Shown here in pieces: positions 56,349-64,000 of a DNA stretch of 64,000 nt. The notes under the pieces are model-generated. The model saw nothing but the letters and a program-made list of their open reading frames with translations. It was not told where the DNA came from and did no database searches. The translations under genes were made by a program, and so were the position numbers. Location of the stretch: contig DATKDI010000040.1 in the NCBI GenBank assembly GCA_035512775.1, positions 1 through 64,000 on the forward strand, in the 5' to 3' direction. Origin of the DNA: JAJNBA01 sp035512775. Lineage in GTDB: Bacteria > Actinomycetota > UBA4738 > HRBIN12. Each line of letters opens with the position of its first letter. The first letter of the stretch is position 1.

Positions 56349-58229
56349 ATGGCGACCGTGACGACGACGAGGCGGGAGGGGATCCTCCGGCGCCCGATGG
56401 CCACGACCGGCTTCTGGAGCTGGTTCACGACCATCGATCACAAGAAGATCGGGATCCTCTACGGCGCGACGGCCCTCGTGTTCTTCCTGATCGGCGGGAT
56501 CGAGGCGCTGCTGATCCGCGCCCAGCTCGCCGGACCCGACGGCACGTTGCTGAACGCCGACCAGTACAACCAGATCTTCACGATGCACGGCGTCACGATG
56601 GTCTTCCTGTTCGTGATGCCGATGTCGGCGGCGTTCTTCAACTACTTCATCCCGCTGATGATCGGCGCCCGGGACGTGGCGTTCCCTCGCCTGAACGCCT
56701 ACAGCTACTGGTTGTTCCTGTTCGGCGGGCTCTTCATCTATTCGAGCTTCTTCCTGGGCGGCGCGCCCAACTGCGGGTGGTTCTGCTACGCCCCGAACTC
56801 GATCTTCGACCCGTCGGTGGGTCCGACGTACTACGCGCTCGGCCTGATCCTCACCGGCATCGCCTCGACCGCCGGTGCGGTGAACCTCGCCGTCACGGTC
56901 ATCAACATGCGCGCGCCGGGCATGTCCCTGTTCCGGGTCCCGGTCTTCGTGTGGATGGGTCTCGTCGTGCAGTTGCTGCTCGCGTTCTCGCTGCCCATCA
57001 TCACGGTCGCGCTGTTCCAGCTCCTGTTCGACCGGGAGTTCGGGACCCACTTCTTCGATCCCACGGCTGGTGGCGATCCCATCCTGTGGCAACACCTGTT
57101 CTGGCTCTTCGGGCACCCTGAGGTCTACATCCTCGTCCTGCCCGCGTTCGGGATCGTCAGCGAGATCCTGCCGGTCTTCAGCCGCAAGCCTCTGTTCGGT
57201 TACCAGTTCGTCGTGTTCTCGGGGATCGCGATCGGGTTCATCGGATTCGGCGTGTGGGCGCACCACATGTTCGCGGCGGGTCTGGGGCCGGTGGCGAACA
57301 CGGCCTTCGGTGTGTCGACCGCGATCATCGCGATCCCGACCGGCGTGAAGATCTTCAACTGGATGGGGACGATGTACGGAGGCGACATCCGGTTCACCTC
57401 GGCGATGCTCTTCGCGATCGGGACCGTCACGATGTTCGTGATCGGCGGTCTCTCCGGCGTCACGCACACGATCGTCCCGCACGACTACCAGCAGACGGAC
57501 ACGTACTACATCGTCGCGCACTTCCACTACGTGATCTTCGGTGGGGCCGTGTTCGGGCTGTTCGGCGGGATGTACTACTGGTGGCCGAAGGTGTTCGGGC
57601 GGTTGCTCCACGAGGGTCTCGGCAAGCTCCACTTCGTCCTGATGCTCATCGGCTTCAACCTCGCGTTCGGACCGATGCACATCCTCGGGCTCCAGGGCAT
57701 GATCCGGCGCACGTACACCTACCCCGAGTCCTTGGGTCTGACGTTCTGGAATCAGGTCGCGACGATCGGCGCCTACCTGATCGCCGTGTCGATCCTCGTC
57801 TTCCTGGTGAACGTCGTGGTCACCCACAGGCGGGCCAGGCCCGGTGACGTGGCCGACCCCTGGGACGCACGGACGATCGAATGGATGACGCCGTCGCCGC
57901 CACCGATCCACAACTTCGACGAGATCCCCACGGTGCACGCGCTGGATGAGTTCTGGCACCGCAAGTACGTCGAGGACGAGCGGACGGGGCGGCTCGTGCC
58001 GGCGCAGGCGGGCGCTGCCGACGGCCACCCGGCCGAGGTGCACGGCGGCGGGCACGGTATCCATCTCCCGAGCCCCTCCTACTGGCCGCTCGTGGCGGCC
58101 CTCGGGATGCCGATCATCAGCTACGGCGTGATCTACTCGTGGTGGCTCCTCGGCGCCGGTGTCCTGGTCACGATGGTCGGCCTGTACGCATGGGCGTTGG
58201 AACCGTCGGTCGCTTCGGGGGACGTGTAG
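56349..58229 (+). CDS. ctaD: Cytochrome c oxidase subunit I, C-terminally extended
   Basis: 626 residues. Heme-copper oxidase type A: TTIDHKKIGILYG, TMHGVTMVFLFVMP (low-spin heme His), WLFGHPEVYILVLPAFGIVSEIL (CuB His and cross-linked Tyr), VWAHHMFAAG (CuB histidines), DTYYIVAHFHYVIFGGAVFG (heme a3 and a His). After the usual end, a hydrophilic linker with His-rich HGGGHGIHLP leads to two extra helices (SYWPLVAALGMPIISYGVIY; WWLLGAGVLVTMVGLYAWAL), probably a fused small subunit. Pumps protons while reducing O2. Confidence 0.96.
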   Translation: MATVTTTRREGILRRPMATTGFWSWFTTIDHKKIGILYGATALVFFLIGGIEALLIRAQLAGPDGTLLNADQYNQIFTMHGVTMVFLFVMPMSAAFFNYFIPLMIGARDVAFPRLNAYSYWLFLFGGLFIYSSFFLGGAPNCGWFCYAPNSIFDPSVGPTYYALGLILTGIASTAGAVNLAVTVINMRAPGMSLFRVPVFVWMGLVVQLLLAFSLPIITVALFQLLFDREFGTHFFDPTAGGDPILWQHLFWLFGHPEVYILVLPAFGIVSEILPVFSRKPLFGYQFVVFSGIAIGFIGFGVWAHHMFAAGLGPVANTAFGVSTAIIAIPTGVKIFNWMGTMYGGDIRFTSAMLFAIGTVTMFVIGGLSGVTHTIVPHDYQQTDTYYIVAHFHYVIFGGAVFGLFGGMYYWWPKVFGRLLHEGLGKLHFVLMLIGFNLAFGPMHILGLQGMIRRTYTYPESLGLTFWNQVATIGAYLIAVSILVFLVNVVVTHRRARPGDVADPWDARTIEWMTPSPPPIHNFDEIPTVHALDEFWHRKYVEDERTGRLVPAQAGAADGHPAEVHGGGHGIHLPSPSYWPLVAALGMPIISYGVIYSWWLLGAGVLVTMVGLYAWALEPSVASGDV

Positions 58230-58231
58230 GG

Positions 58232-58873
58232 ATGGCCGACGTCGCGATCGAGCGCGGTGGGGACCCCGACGCCGCGCACGCCGAGACCACCACCGGCCTG
58301 TCGAACACGAAGCTCGCGATGTGGCTGTTCCTCGCGTCGGAGTGCATGCTGTTCGGCGCCCTGATCACCACCTACGTGCTCTATCGGGGGCGGAGCCTCG
58401 TTGGTCCCTATCCGGCGGACGTCTTCGACATCCCGTACACGTCGGTGTCGTCGTTCGTGCTCCTGGCGAGCTCCCTGACCATGGTGTTGGCCCTGTCGGC
58501 CGCGCAACAGCGGGAGTCGGGCCGGATGCGCCTGTGGCTGCTCACGACCGCGCTGCTGGGCATGACGTTCGTCGGTGGGCAGGTCTACGAGTTCACCGCC
58601 TTCGCTCACGAGGGGCTCGGGCTCTCGACGAACTTGTTCGGGACGACCTTCTACGTCCTGACCGGGTTCCACGGGGTGCACGTCACCGTCGGCGTCCTGA
58701 TGCTGCTGTCGCTGTTCGGGATGTCCTATGCCCGGCGTCTGCCGGACGACCCGTCCTTCCCGATCGAGATGGTGGGGCTCTACTGGCACTTCGTCGACAT
58801 CGTCTGGATCGTGATCTTCACGGTGGTGTATCTGGTCCCGACGCCGAACCCGGGGGGCGCGGGTGGCCCTTGA
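58232..58873 (+). CDS. ctaE: Cytochrome c oxidase subunit III
   Basis: 213 residues from ATG 58232, five-helix form typical of actinobacterial and Bacillus oxidases (LAMWLFLASECMLFGALITTYVLY, SFVLLASSLTMVLAL, LLGMTFVGGQVYEF, LTGFHGVHVTVGVLML, VGLYWHFVDIVWIVIFTVVYL). The conserved E in SECMLFG and the WHFVD motif identify it. Its stop overlaps the subunit IV start by 11 bp. Confidence 0.95.
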   Translation: MADVAIERGGDPDAAHAETTTGLSNTKLAMWLFLASECMLFGALITTYVLYRGRSLVGPYPADVFDIPYTSVSSFVLLASSLTMVLALSAAQQRESGRMRLWLLTTALLGMTFVGGQVYEFTAFAHEGLGLSTNLFGTTFYVLTGFHGVHVTVGVLMLLSLFGMSYARRLPDDPSFPIEMVGLYWHFVDIVWIVIFTVVYLVPTPNPGGAGGP

Positions 58874-59201
58874 GCAACGGGACGCGGTGGATCCGGCGGG
58901 ACACGCGACGGCGGAGTCCCACGGTCCGGCGCACCCGAGCCCCAAGGAGTACGTCCGGATCGGGTTGATCCTCGCGGTCCTGACGGGCCTGGAGGTCGCC
59001 GCGTCCTACGCGGGCGTGAGCGGGTCCATCCTGATCCCGACCCTGTTCATCCTCGCGGTGGTCAAGTTCGCGATGGTCGTCCTGTGGTTCATGCATCTGA
59101 AGTTCGACGACCGTCGCTTCGCGCGCTTCTTCGTGCTGGGGCTGTCCGGCGCGGCCGTCCTCTACCTCGTCGTGCTGATCTCCTCCAAGGTCTTCCTCTG
59201 A
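58863..59201 (+). CDS. Cytochrome c oxidase subunit IV (caa3 small subunit)
   Basis: 112 residues from GTG 58863. Three hydrophobic helices (YVRIGLILAVLTGLEVAASYAG; LIPTLFILAVVKFAMVVLWFMHL; FFVLGLSGAAVLYLVVLI) with the conserved KF.MV...MHL motif of the COX4_pro/caa3 subunit IV family. N-terminal 25 residues are hydrophilic and His-rich. Assists oxidase assembly. Its TGA shares a base with the ctaG start (TGATG). Confidence 0.9.
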   Translation: MALEQRDAVDPAGHATAESHGPAHPSPKEYVRIGLILAVLTGLEVAASYAGVSGSILIPTLFILAVVKFAMVVLWFMHLKFDDRRFARFFVLGLSGAAVLYLVVLISSKVFL

Positions 59202-60031
59202 TGGTCCTGCCCGCCTTCCACGTGCACCTCTCGGTCCTGGCGGTGTTGGGAGGGATGACGGCGGCGTATCTCGTCGCGGCGAAGCGCCACGAGGTCGCGA
59301 CGGGTGAACGGCTCGAGCCGGGACGGCGGTATCGCTTCCTCGGCGGTGTCGCCGCGCTGCTGCTGGGGGCCGGCTGGCCCATCCACGACCTCGCGGAGAG
59401 CTACCTGTACAGCATGCACATGGTGCAGCACATGCTCTTCACGTTTCTCGCCGCCCCACTGCTCCTCACCGGCATGCCCGCCTGGATGTGGCGCGCCCTC
59501 CTCCGTCCGGCACCCGTCCGGGCGGCGTGGGGCTTCCTCACGCGGCCGCTCGTGGCCCTCGTGGTCGCCAACGGGTTCCTGTTCTTCGTCCACTGGCCGG
59601 CGGTGGTCTCGCTCTCGGTCCGCTCGGAACCGGCGCACTTCTCGCTCCATACCTTGCTGCTCGGGTCGGCGGTCGTGATGTGGTGGCCGGTGCTCTCACC
59701 CCTGCCCGAGCTCCCGGCGCTGTCGCGACCGGGGCAGCTCATCTACCTCTTCTTCCAGTCGCTCGCGCCGACGATCCCCGCGTCGTTCCTCACCTTCGGC
59801 ACTGAGCCGCTCTATCCGATCTACGCCACGTTCTCCCGGATCTGGGGCATCGACGCGCTCACGGACCAGCTGATCGCCGGGCTCGTGATGAAGCTGGTCG
59901 GCGGCATGATCCTGTGGGTCATCATCGCGGCGATCTTCTTCCGCTGGGGCCACGAGGAGACCACGGAGGGCTGGGACGCGCTCAAGTTCCGCAACGTGGA
60001 GCGAGAGATCCGGGCAGGGATGGGTCGATGA
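59201..60031 (+). CDS. ctaG: CtaG-family caa3 oxidase assembly factor
   Basis: 276 residues, multi-pass. Signature histidine-rich helices: GAGWPIHDLAESYLYSMHMVQHMLFTFLAAPLLL, plus WPAVVSLSVRSEPAHFSLHTLLLGSAVVMWWPVLSPLPELP. This is the DUF1404/Caa3_CtaG family (Bacillus type), thought to deliver copper for oxidase formation. ATG 59201. Stop overlaps the next gene (ATGA). Confidence 0.92.
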   Translation: MVLPAFHVHLSVLAVLGGMTAAYLVAAKRHEVATGERLEPGRRYRFLGGVAALLLGAGWPIHDLAESYLYSMHMVQHMLFTFLAAPLLLTGMPAWMWRALLRPAPVRAAWGFLTRPLVALVVANGFLFFVHWPAVVSLSVRSEPAHFSLHTLLLGSAVVMWWPVLSPLPELPALSRPGQLIYLFFQSLAPTIPASFLTFGTEPLYPIYATFSRIWGIDALTDQLIAGLVMKLVGGMILWVIIAAIFFRWGHEETTEGWDALKFRNVEREIRAGMGR

Positions 60032-61008
60032 GCGACGGCCACGAACGGGAGAGCCTCCTCCTCCCGATCCTGATCCCCGTCGGCGCGCTCTCCGTGATCG
60101 GCGTTGTTCTCTACGCGTTCTCCCGGGTGTTGCTGGCGGTCAAGCCGAACGCCGCGACGGCCATCGCGCTGGTCGCCGCCGTCGGCATCATGGCCGTGGC
60201 GGTGTTCGTCGCGTCGCGCAAGCAGGTGACCGGGGCCGCCCTTGGTGCCTTCGTGGGCGCCGCCGCCGGCATCTCGATGCTCGCCGCCGGCATCGCGATC
60301 GCCGTCATCGGCCCGCCCGAGGAGGAGGTGGAGCCATTCCACGTCACGCTCGCGGCGCCGGAGGGCGCGGCCGCGGACGGTTTCTCCACGGACGCGCTGT
60401 CGGTGAAGCCGGAGGTCCCGATCGACCTCGAGTTCGACAACCAGGATCCCCGTGTCGGGCACAACGTGCAGATCTTCGACGGTCCGGACGACGCCGCACC
60501 GGTGTTGTTCGACGGAGCGATCATCACCGGGCCCGCGAAGACGACCTATGCCGTCGAGCCACTGTCGGAGGGGGACTACTTCTTCAACTGCCGCATCCAC
60601 CCCACGACGATGACCGGCACGATCACGGCGGCCGAGGGAGCGGGCGGGCTCACGGTGGTCGCCGAGAACACGGAGTTCGCGACCGACGAGCTCGAGCTGC
60701 CGGCGGAGACGCCGACGCTGCTCACGTTCGACAACCTCGACCCCGCGCCGCACAACCTCTCGATCTACGAGGACGACACGGCGTCCGGCGAACCGCTCTT
60801 CACGTTCGAGCCGTTCCCGGGCCCCGAGGCGCAACCGTTCGAGATCCCCGCGATACCGCAGGGGGAGTACTACTTCCGCTGCGACGTCCATCCGACGATG
60901 GAGGGGACGGTCATCGTCGAGCCCGCGCCACCGCCGGGCGAAGAGGGAGCTGCGCCGCCCGGCGAAGGGAACGAGAGCCCGAGCGCTCCTCCCGACGAGG
61001 GCGGCTGA
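60028..61008 (+). CDS. Membrane-anchored protein with two cupredoxin domains
   Basis: 326 residues from ATG 60028. Three N-terminal helices (LPILIPVGALSVIGVVLYAFS; NAATAIALVAAVGIMAVAVFVA; ALGAFVGAAAGISMLAAGIAIAVIG) precede two type 1 copper domains. Domain 1 ligands are H145, C188, H191 and probably M195 (FFNCRIHPTTM). Domain 2 ligands are H242, C285, H288 and M291 (YFRCDVHPTM). A Pro/Glu/Gly-rich tail ends the protein. Lying between ctaG and the TlpA-like gene, it may carry electrons to the oxidase or supply copper to CuA/CuB. I know of no named family with this layout. Confidence 0.85.
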   Translation: MSDGHERESLLLPILIPVGALSVIGVVLYAFSRVLLAVKPNAATAIALVAAVGIMAVAVFVASRKQVTGAALGAFVGAAAGISMLAAGIAIAVIGPPEEEVEPFHVTLAAPEGAAADGFSTDALSVKPEVPIDLEFDNQDPRVGHNVQIFDGPDDAAPVLFDGAIITGPAKTTYAVEPLSEGDYFFNCRIHPTTMTGTITAAEGAGGLTVVAENTEFATDELELPAETPTLLTFDNLDPAPHNLSIYEDDTASGEPLFTFEPFPGPEAQPFEIPAIPQGEYYFRCDVHPTMEGTVIVEPAPPPGEEGAAPPGEGNESPSAPPDEGG

Positions 61009-61022
61009 GACCCGCTGGTAGC

Positions 61023-61538
61023 GTGACCCGCGTGCCGCGCCGGGTCCTTCCCCTCCTGCTGTTCGTCCTCGCGGTGCTCGCTTCGTGCGAAGGTGGCGAC
61101 TCTGTCGCCGGTGTCGCGCGAGTGGACCAGCCGATGCCCCGGCTCTCCGGCGAGACCGTCGACGGCGAGCCTCTGGATGCCGCGACCTACGCCGACGGCA
61201 ACGTGCTCGTGATCAACGTCTGGGCCAACTGGTGCGACCCGTGCCGCCTGGAACAGCCGCAGCTCGTGCGGCTGGCGGATCGGTATGAGGGCGACGGCGT
61301 TCGGTTCCTGGGGATCAACTACCAGGACGATCGCGATGCCGCGAAGGCATGGATCCGGGAGTTCGGAGTCGCGTACCCCAGCCTCTTCGACCCCGCGGGC
61401 CGTTCGGCCACGACTCTCGGCTTCCCCTTCCTGCCCGACACCTACGTCGTGGACCCCGGCGGCACGATCCGGTGGGTCGTGTACGGCGAGACCGATGAGC
61501 GGGAGCTCGCGGGACTGATCGACGACGTCCTCGCCTGA
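61023..61538 (+). CDS. TlpA/ResA-like thioredoxin lipoprotein
   Basis: 171 residues from GTG 61023. A signal with lipobox VLAVLASC tethers it outside the membrane. The redox centre WANWCDPCRLEQPQL (C-D-P-C) and the cis-Pro loop GFPFLPDTYVVDPGG are typical of ResA/TlpA proteins, which reduce CXXCH motifs before heme attachment or CuA cysteines. It probably receives electrons from CcdA at the other end of this arm. Last gene of the rightward respiratory operon. Confidence 0.9.
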   Translation: MTRVPRRVLPLLLFVLAVLASCEGGDSVAGVARVDQPMPRLSGETVDGEPLDAATYADGNVLVINVWANWCDPCRLEQPQLVRLADRYEGDGVRFLGINYQDDRDAAKAWIREFGVAYPSLFDPAGRSATTLGFPFLPDTYVVDPGGTIRWVVYGETDERELAGLIDDVLA

Positions 61539-61545
61539 GGACGCT

Positions 61546-63363
61546 TCAGAGCAGGGCGTCGGCGCCGACCGCTCCGAAGAGCCCGGCGAGATACAGGATC
61601 GAGAACGAGAACAGCCGTCTGGTCCGCGCGTCGTCGGCGGTCCGCCACACGGCGAGCGCGCGATAGACGAACGAGCCGCCCAGCAGCACGGCGGCCCCCG
61701 TGTACACCGGTCCCATGTGTCCTACCGGAACCAGCAGCAGTGTCGTCGCGAACAGCACCAGCGAGTAGAGGAGGATCTGCCGTCGGGTCTCGGCCTCCCC
61801 CCGAACGACCGGGAGCATCGGCACGCCGGCCGCGGCGTAGTCGCCCGAGAACCGCATCGCGAGCGCCCAGAAGTGCGGCGGCGTCCAGACGAACACGATC
61901 GCGAACAGGACGACGGCCGGCCACGCGAGGGTCCCCGTGACGGCAGCCCACCCGACGAGCGCGGGCACGGCGCCGGCCGCTCCGCCGATCACGATGTTCT
62001 GTTCCGTCGTCCGCTTCAGCCACATCGTGTAAACGAAGACGTAGAACGCGATCGCCGAGAGCGCGAGCACGGCCGCCAGCACGTTGACCGCCACTGCGAG
62101 GAAGTAGAAGGCGATCGCGCCCAGGACGAACCCGAATCGGAGCGCGTGCTCCGGCGCGATCGCGTGCGCGGGAAGAGGTCGCTGCCGGGTCCGGCGCATG
62201 ATCGCGTCGATGTCCCGGTCGAGGTACATGTTGATCGAGTTGGCCGAGCCCGCGGCGGCCGCCCCACCCACGAGCGTGGCGAGGATCAGCCACGGGGAGG
62301 GGAGTCGCCCGGCTGCGAGGAGCATCGCCGGCACCGTCGTGATCAGGAGCAACAGCACGATGCGGGGCTTCGTGAGGCGGTAGTAGGCCGTGACGGTGTC
62401 ACGGAGGGACGGTCGCTTGGCCCCCGCTTCGTCCTCGGCTTCCCGGTCGGGGTGCGGACGCGAGGCGACGAGTCTCGAGGCGACGGTGGCGAGCGCGACG
62501 ACCGTAGCCCAGATCAGGACGGAGAGCGCGACGTGGGCGACCACGGCCCAGGGCCGAAGACGCGACCACACGTTGGCCGCACCGACCATGACCTGGACGA
62601 CGAACAGCGCGAGGGCGATGGTCGAGAGACGAACGAGCGTCGAGTGTCTGTTCGTCGCGGTCCGTGCTCTGATCGCCGTCCACAACACGAGGAGCATCGC
62701 GATCGCGGCGAGCGCCCGGTGCAGGAACATCGCGGTCGCGGCACCGCCGAGCGTCGGGACGAGCCTGCCGTCCATGAGCGGCCAGTCCGTGAAGACGAGC
62801 TGGGCGTCGCTCGCACGAACGTACGTCCCAACCAGCAGGAGGAGACCGACGAGCGCCGCGGTGAACAGGGCGAGCCGGGAGAAGGACCTGTGGCTGCTGT
62901 TCATGGCGTCCCCGTCGACGGCGTTTCCGGTGACTGCCCACGCTGCGACGTACGTCACGTCCGCGATCAGGATGAGCGCGGCTACGAAGTGCGCGGTCAC
63001 CCACCAAGCGTCGAGCTCGGTGGCGACGACCACGGCGCCGAGTCCCGCCTGCGCCAGCACCAGCGGGAACGCGAGGACCGCCGGCCAGAGCAGGGACGGC
63101 TCGCGACGGGCCACGCGGATCGCGGCGAAACCGGTGAGCGCGGTCAGCACGATCACGAGGGATGCCATCCCCCGATGGGAGAACTCGATCAGCGAATGGA
63201 CGTTCCCGGAGGGGAAGAGATGACCGGGCTCACAGGCGGGCCAGGTGGAGCACCCGAGCCCGGACCCCGTCCCGCGCACGAGTCCCCCGATCGCGAACAG
63301 GACGACCGTCGCGATCGCGGTGGCGAGCGCCAGGGAACGCAGGCGGGAACGAGTGATCAGCAT
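61546..63363 (-). CDS. Fused heme A synthase (CtaA) - protoheme IX farnesyltransferase (CtaB)
   Basis: 605 residues from ATG 63363. The N-terminal ~300 residues are CtaA: eight helices, an extracytoplasmic cysteine pair GLGCSTWPAC, and heme-ligand histidines in LIEFSHRGMASLVIVL, WVTAHFVAALILI, MFLHRALAAIAML and VVAHVALSVLIW. After a hydrophilic linker (PHPDREAEDEAGAKRP), the UbiA-type CtaB domain has YYRLTKPRIVLLLL, NSINMYLDRDIDAIMRRTRQRPLP (first Asp-rich motif) and YTMWLKRTTEQNIVIGGAAGA. Together they turn heme B into heme O, then heme A for the neighbouring oxidase. Usually two adjacent genes; here one polypeptide. Convergent with the TlpA-like gene (7 bp gap). Confidence 0.93.
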   Translation of the reverse strand: MLITRSRLRSLALATAIATVVLFAIGGLVRGTGSGLGCSTWPACEPGHLFPSGNVHSLIEFSHRGMASLVIVLTALTGFAAIRVARREPSLLWPAVLAFPLVLAQAGLGAVVVATELDAWWVTAHFVAALILIADVTYVAAWAVTGNAVDGDAMNSSHRSFSRLALFTAALVGLLLLVGTYVRASDAQLVFTDWPLMDGRLVPTLGGAATAMFLHRALAAIAMLLVLWTAIRARTATNRHSTLVRLSTIALALFVVQVMVGAANVWSRLRPWAVVAHVALSVLIWATVVALATVASRLVASRPHPDREAEDEAGAKRPSLRDTVTAYYRLTKPRIVLLLLITTVPAMLLAAGRLPSPWLILATLVGGAAAAGSANSINMYLDRDIDAIMRRTRQRPLPAHAIAPEHALRFGFVLGAIAFYFLAVAVNVLAAVLALSAIAFYVFVYTMWLKRTTEQNIVIGGAAGAVPALVGWAAVTGTLAWPAVVLFAIVFVWTPPHFWALAMRFSGDYAAAGVPMLPVVRGEAETRRQILLYSLVLFATTLLLVPVGHMGPVYTGAAVLLGGSFVYRALAVWRTADDARTRRLFSFSILYLAGLFGAVGADALL

Positions 63364-63423
63364 CGCGACGCACGCATGATAGCCCCGCCTCCGAGGGCGC
63401 TGAGCCTTGCGATACTGCCGCCC

Positions 63424-64000
63424 GTGACGACGGATCTCCGCCAGCGCGTCGATGCTGCCCTGACGGTGTTCCTCGACGAGCGTCGCGGTCGGGTCGAGAC
63501 GCTGGATCCCGCGGCCTTGCCGCTGGTGGACGAGGTGCGACGGCTCGTGCACGCGGGCGGCAAACGGATCCGTCCCGCGTTCTGTTACTGGGGCTTCCGG
63601 GCGGCGGGAGGCGAGGACGAGGAGCCGATCGTCCGCGCCGCAGCCGCGCTCGAGCTCTTGCACACGATGGCGATCGTCCACGACGACCTGATCGACGGCG
63701 CCAAGGAGCGGCGGGGGGTTCCTTCCACGGCCGTGTGGTTCTCGGATCGAGCGGCGGAGCTTGGAGCGCCCGGTGATCCGAGGGACTTCGGTGCGTCGAT
63801 GGCGATCCTGGTCGGCGACGTGAGCGCGGTGTGGGCGGACGGGCTGTTGCTGGCCTCCGGGTTCAAGCCCGGGGAGCTCGTCCCCGCGCTCGTGGTGTAT
63901 CACGACATGCGCGAGCACATGGCGGTCGGGCAATCCATGGACGTGGCGGGAGCGGCCGGCGATCCGGAGGTCGCCCGCCGGGCCGCCGCCCTGAAGGGCG
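63424..64000 (+). CDS. Polyprenyl (trans-isoprenyl) diphosphate synthase, N-terminal part
   Basis: Begins at GTG 63424 and runs off the window after 192 codons. GGKRIRPAFCYWGFRAAGG and LELLHTMAIVHDDLIDGAKERRGVPSTAVWF contain the first Asp-rich motif (DDxxD variant, DDLID) and the Arg pair that bind allylic diphosphate. Likely makes geranylgeranyl or longer prenyl chains for menaquinone, fitting the menaquinol-based respiratory genes beside it. Divergent from the ctaA-ctaB gene across 60 bp. The second Asp-rich motif lies beyond the window. Confidence 0.92.
   Translation, partial: MTTDLRQRVDAALTVFLDERRGRVETLDPAALPLVDEVRRLVHAGGKRIRPAFCYWGFRAAGGEDEEPIVRAAAALELLHTMAIVHDDLIDGAKERRGVPSTAVWFSDRAAELGAPGDPRDFGASMAILVGDVSAVWADGLLLASGFKPGELVPALVVYHDMREHMAVGQSMDVAGAAGDPEVARRAAALKG

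Noticed and set aside
1..64000. CRISPR arrays, IS elements, rRNA operons, prophage
   Set aside because: No regularly spaced repeats, transposase motifs, rRNA-like sequence or phage structural genes were found on reading the window.

Overview
This window reads as chromosomal DNA of a high-GC, Gram-positive actinobacterium, probably a deep-branching one. The evidence is a mycothiol-type MshA, an atypical GlnR-like regulator next to glnA and glnE, an RsiG-like c-di-GMP anti-sigma protein, a ClpS-DUF2017 pair, the 33-residue ribosomal protein bS22, a RskA-type anti-sigma factor and a caa3-type oxidase. Gene density is high, GTG/TTG starts are common, and GTGA/ATGA stop-start overlaps show extensive translational coupling. 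No tRNA, rRNA, CRISPR array, IS element or prophage was seen.

Layout. 0-5 kb: the end of glnE, an mscL broken by a one-base frameshift, and a lower-GC island with a MIG-like mismatch glycosylase, a C5-cytosine methyltransferase and a BglII-like endonuclease. 5-9 kb: an AlkA-type glycosylase, a membrane metallophosphoesterase, and degraded MEDS and ECF-sigma fragments. 9-15 kb: nitrogen (glnA, GlnR-like, a candidate GlnR box) and sulfate (cysH, sat) assimilation, with moaD and a lipid kinase. 15-21 kb: an M23 peptidase, the RsiG-like/HD-GYP c-di-GMP pair, an asparaginase and mshA. 21.2-21.6 kb: an apparent stand-alone structured RNA with its own promoter and terminator. 21.6-34 kb: proline and amino-acid catabolism (PRODH, ProC, P5C dehydrogenase, two class III aminotransferases, a CoA-transferase, AcuC, pyruvate kinase). 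34-37 kb: clpS, DUF2017, SDR and an HTH protein. 37-40 kb: a large, lower-GC secreted repeat protein with a PxKF C-terminus. 40-46 kb: a Clp1-like P-loop kinase, bS22, a SAM hydrolase, and an ECF sigma/anti-sigma pair. 46-63.4 kb: a respiratory supercluster. 63.4 kb to the end: a truncated polyprenyl diphosphate synthase.

The respiratory supercluster has two divergent arms. Leftward run a split cytochrome b, Rieske protein, cytochrome c, a 2[4Fe-4S] ferredoxin and small membrane proteins. Rightward run cytochrome c maturation genes (ccdA, resB, ccsA), a caa3 oxidase (coxBACD, with ctaG), a double-cupredoxin protein and a TlpA-like protein. A convergent fused ctaA-ctaB makes heme A. The redox regulator Rex is encoded at the end of the leftward arm. 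A perfect palindrome close to the Rex operator consensus sits between the two arms, suggesting NADH/NAD+ control of both.

The strongest candidates for new biology are the about 390-nt GNRA-hairpin RNA, the restriction-modification island with its own T:G repair enzyme, the Rex-box architecture, and the RsiG/HD-GYP module.
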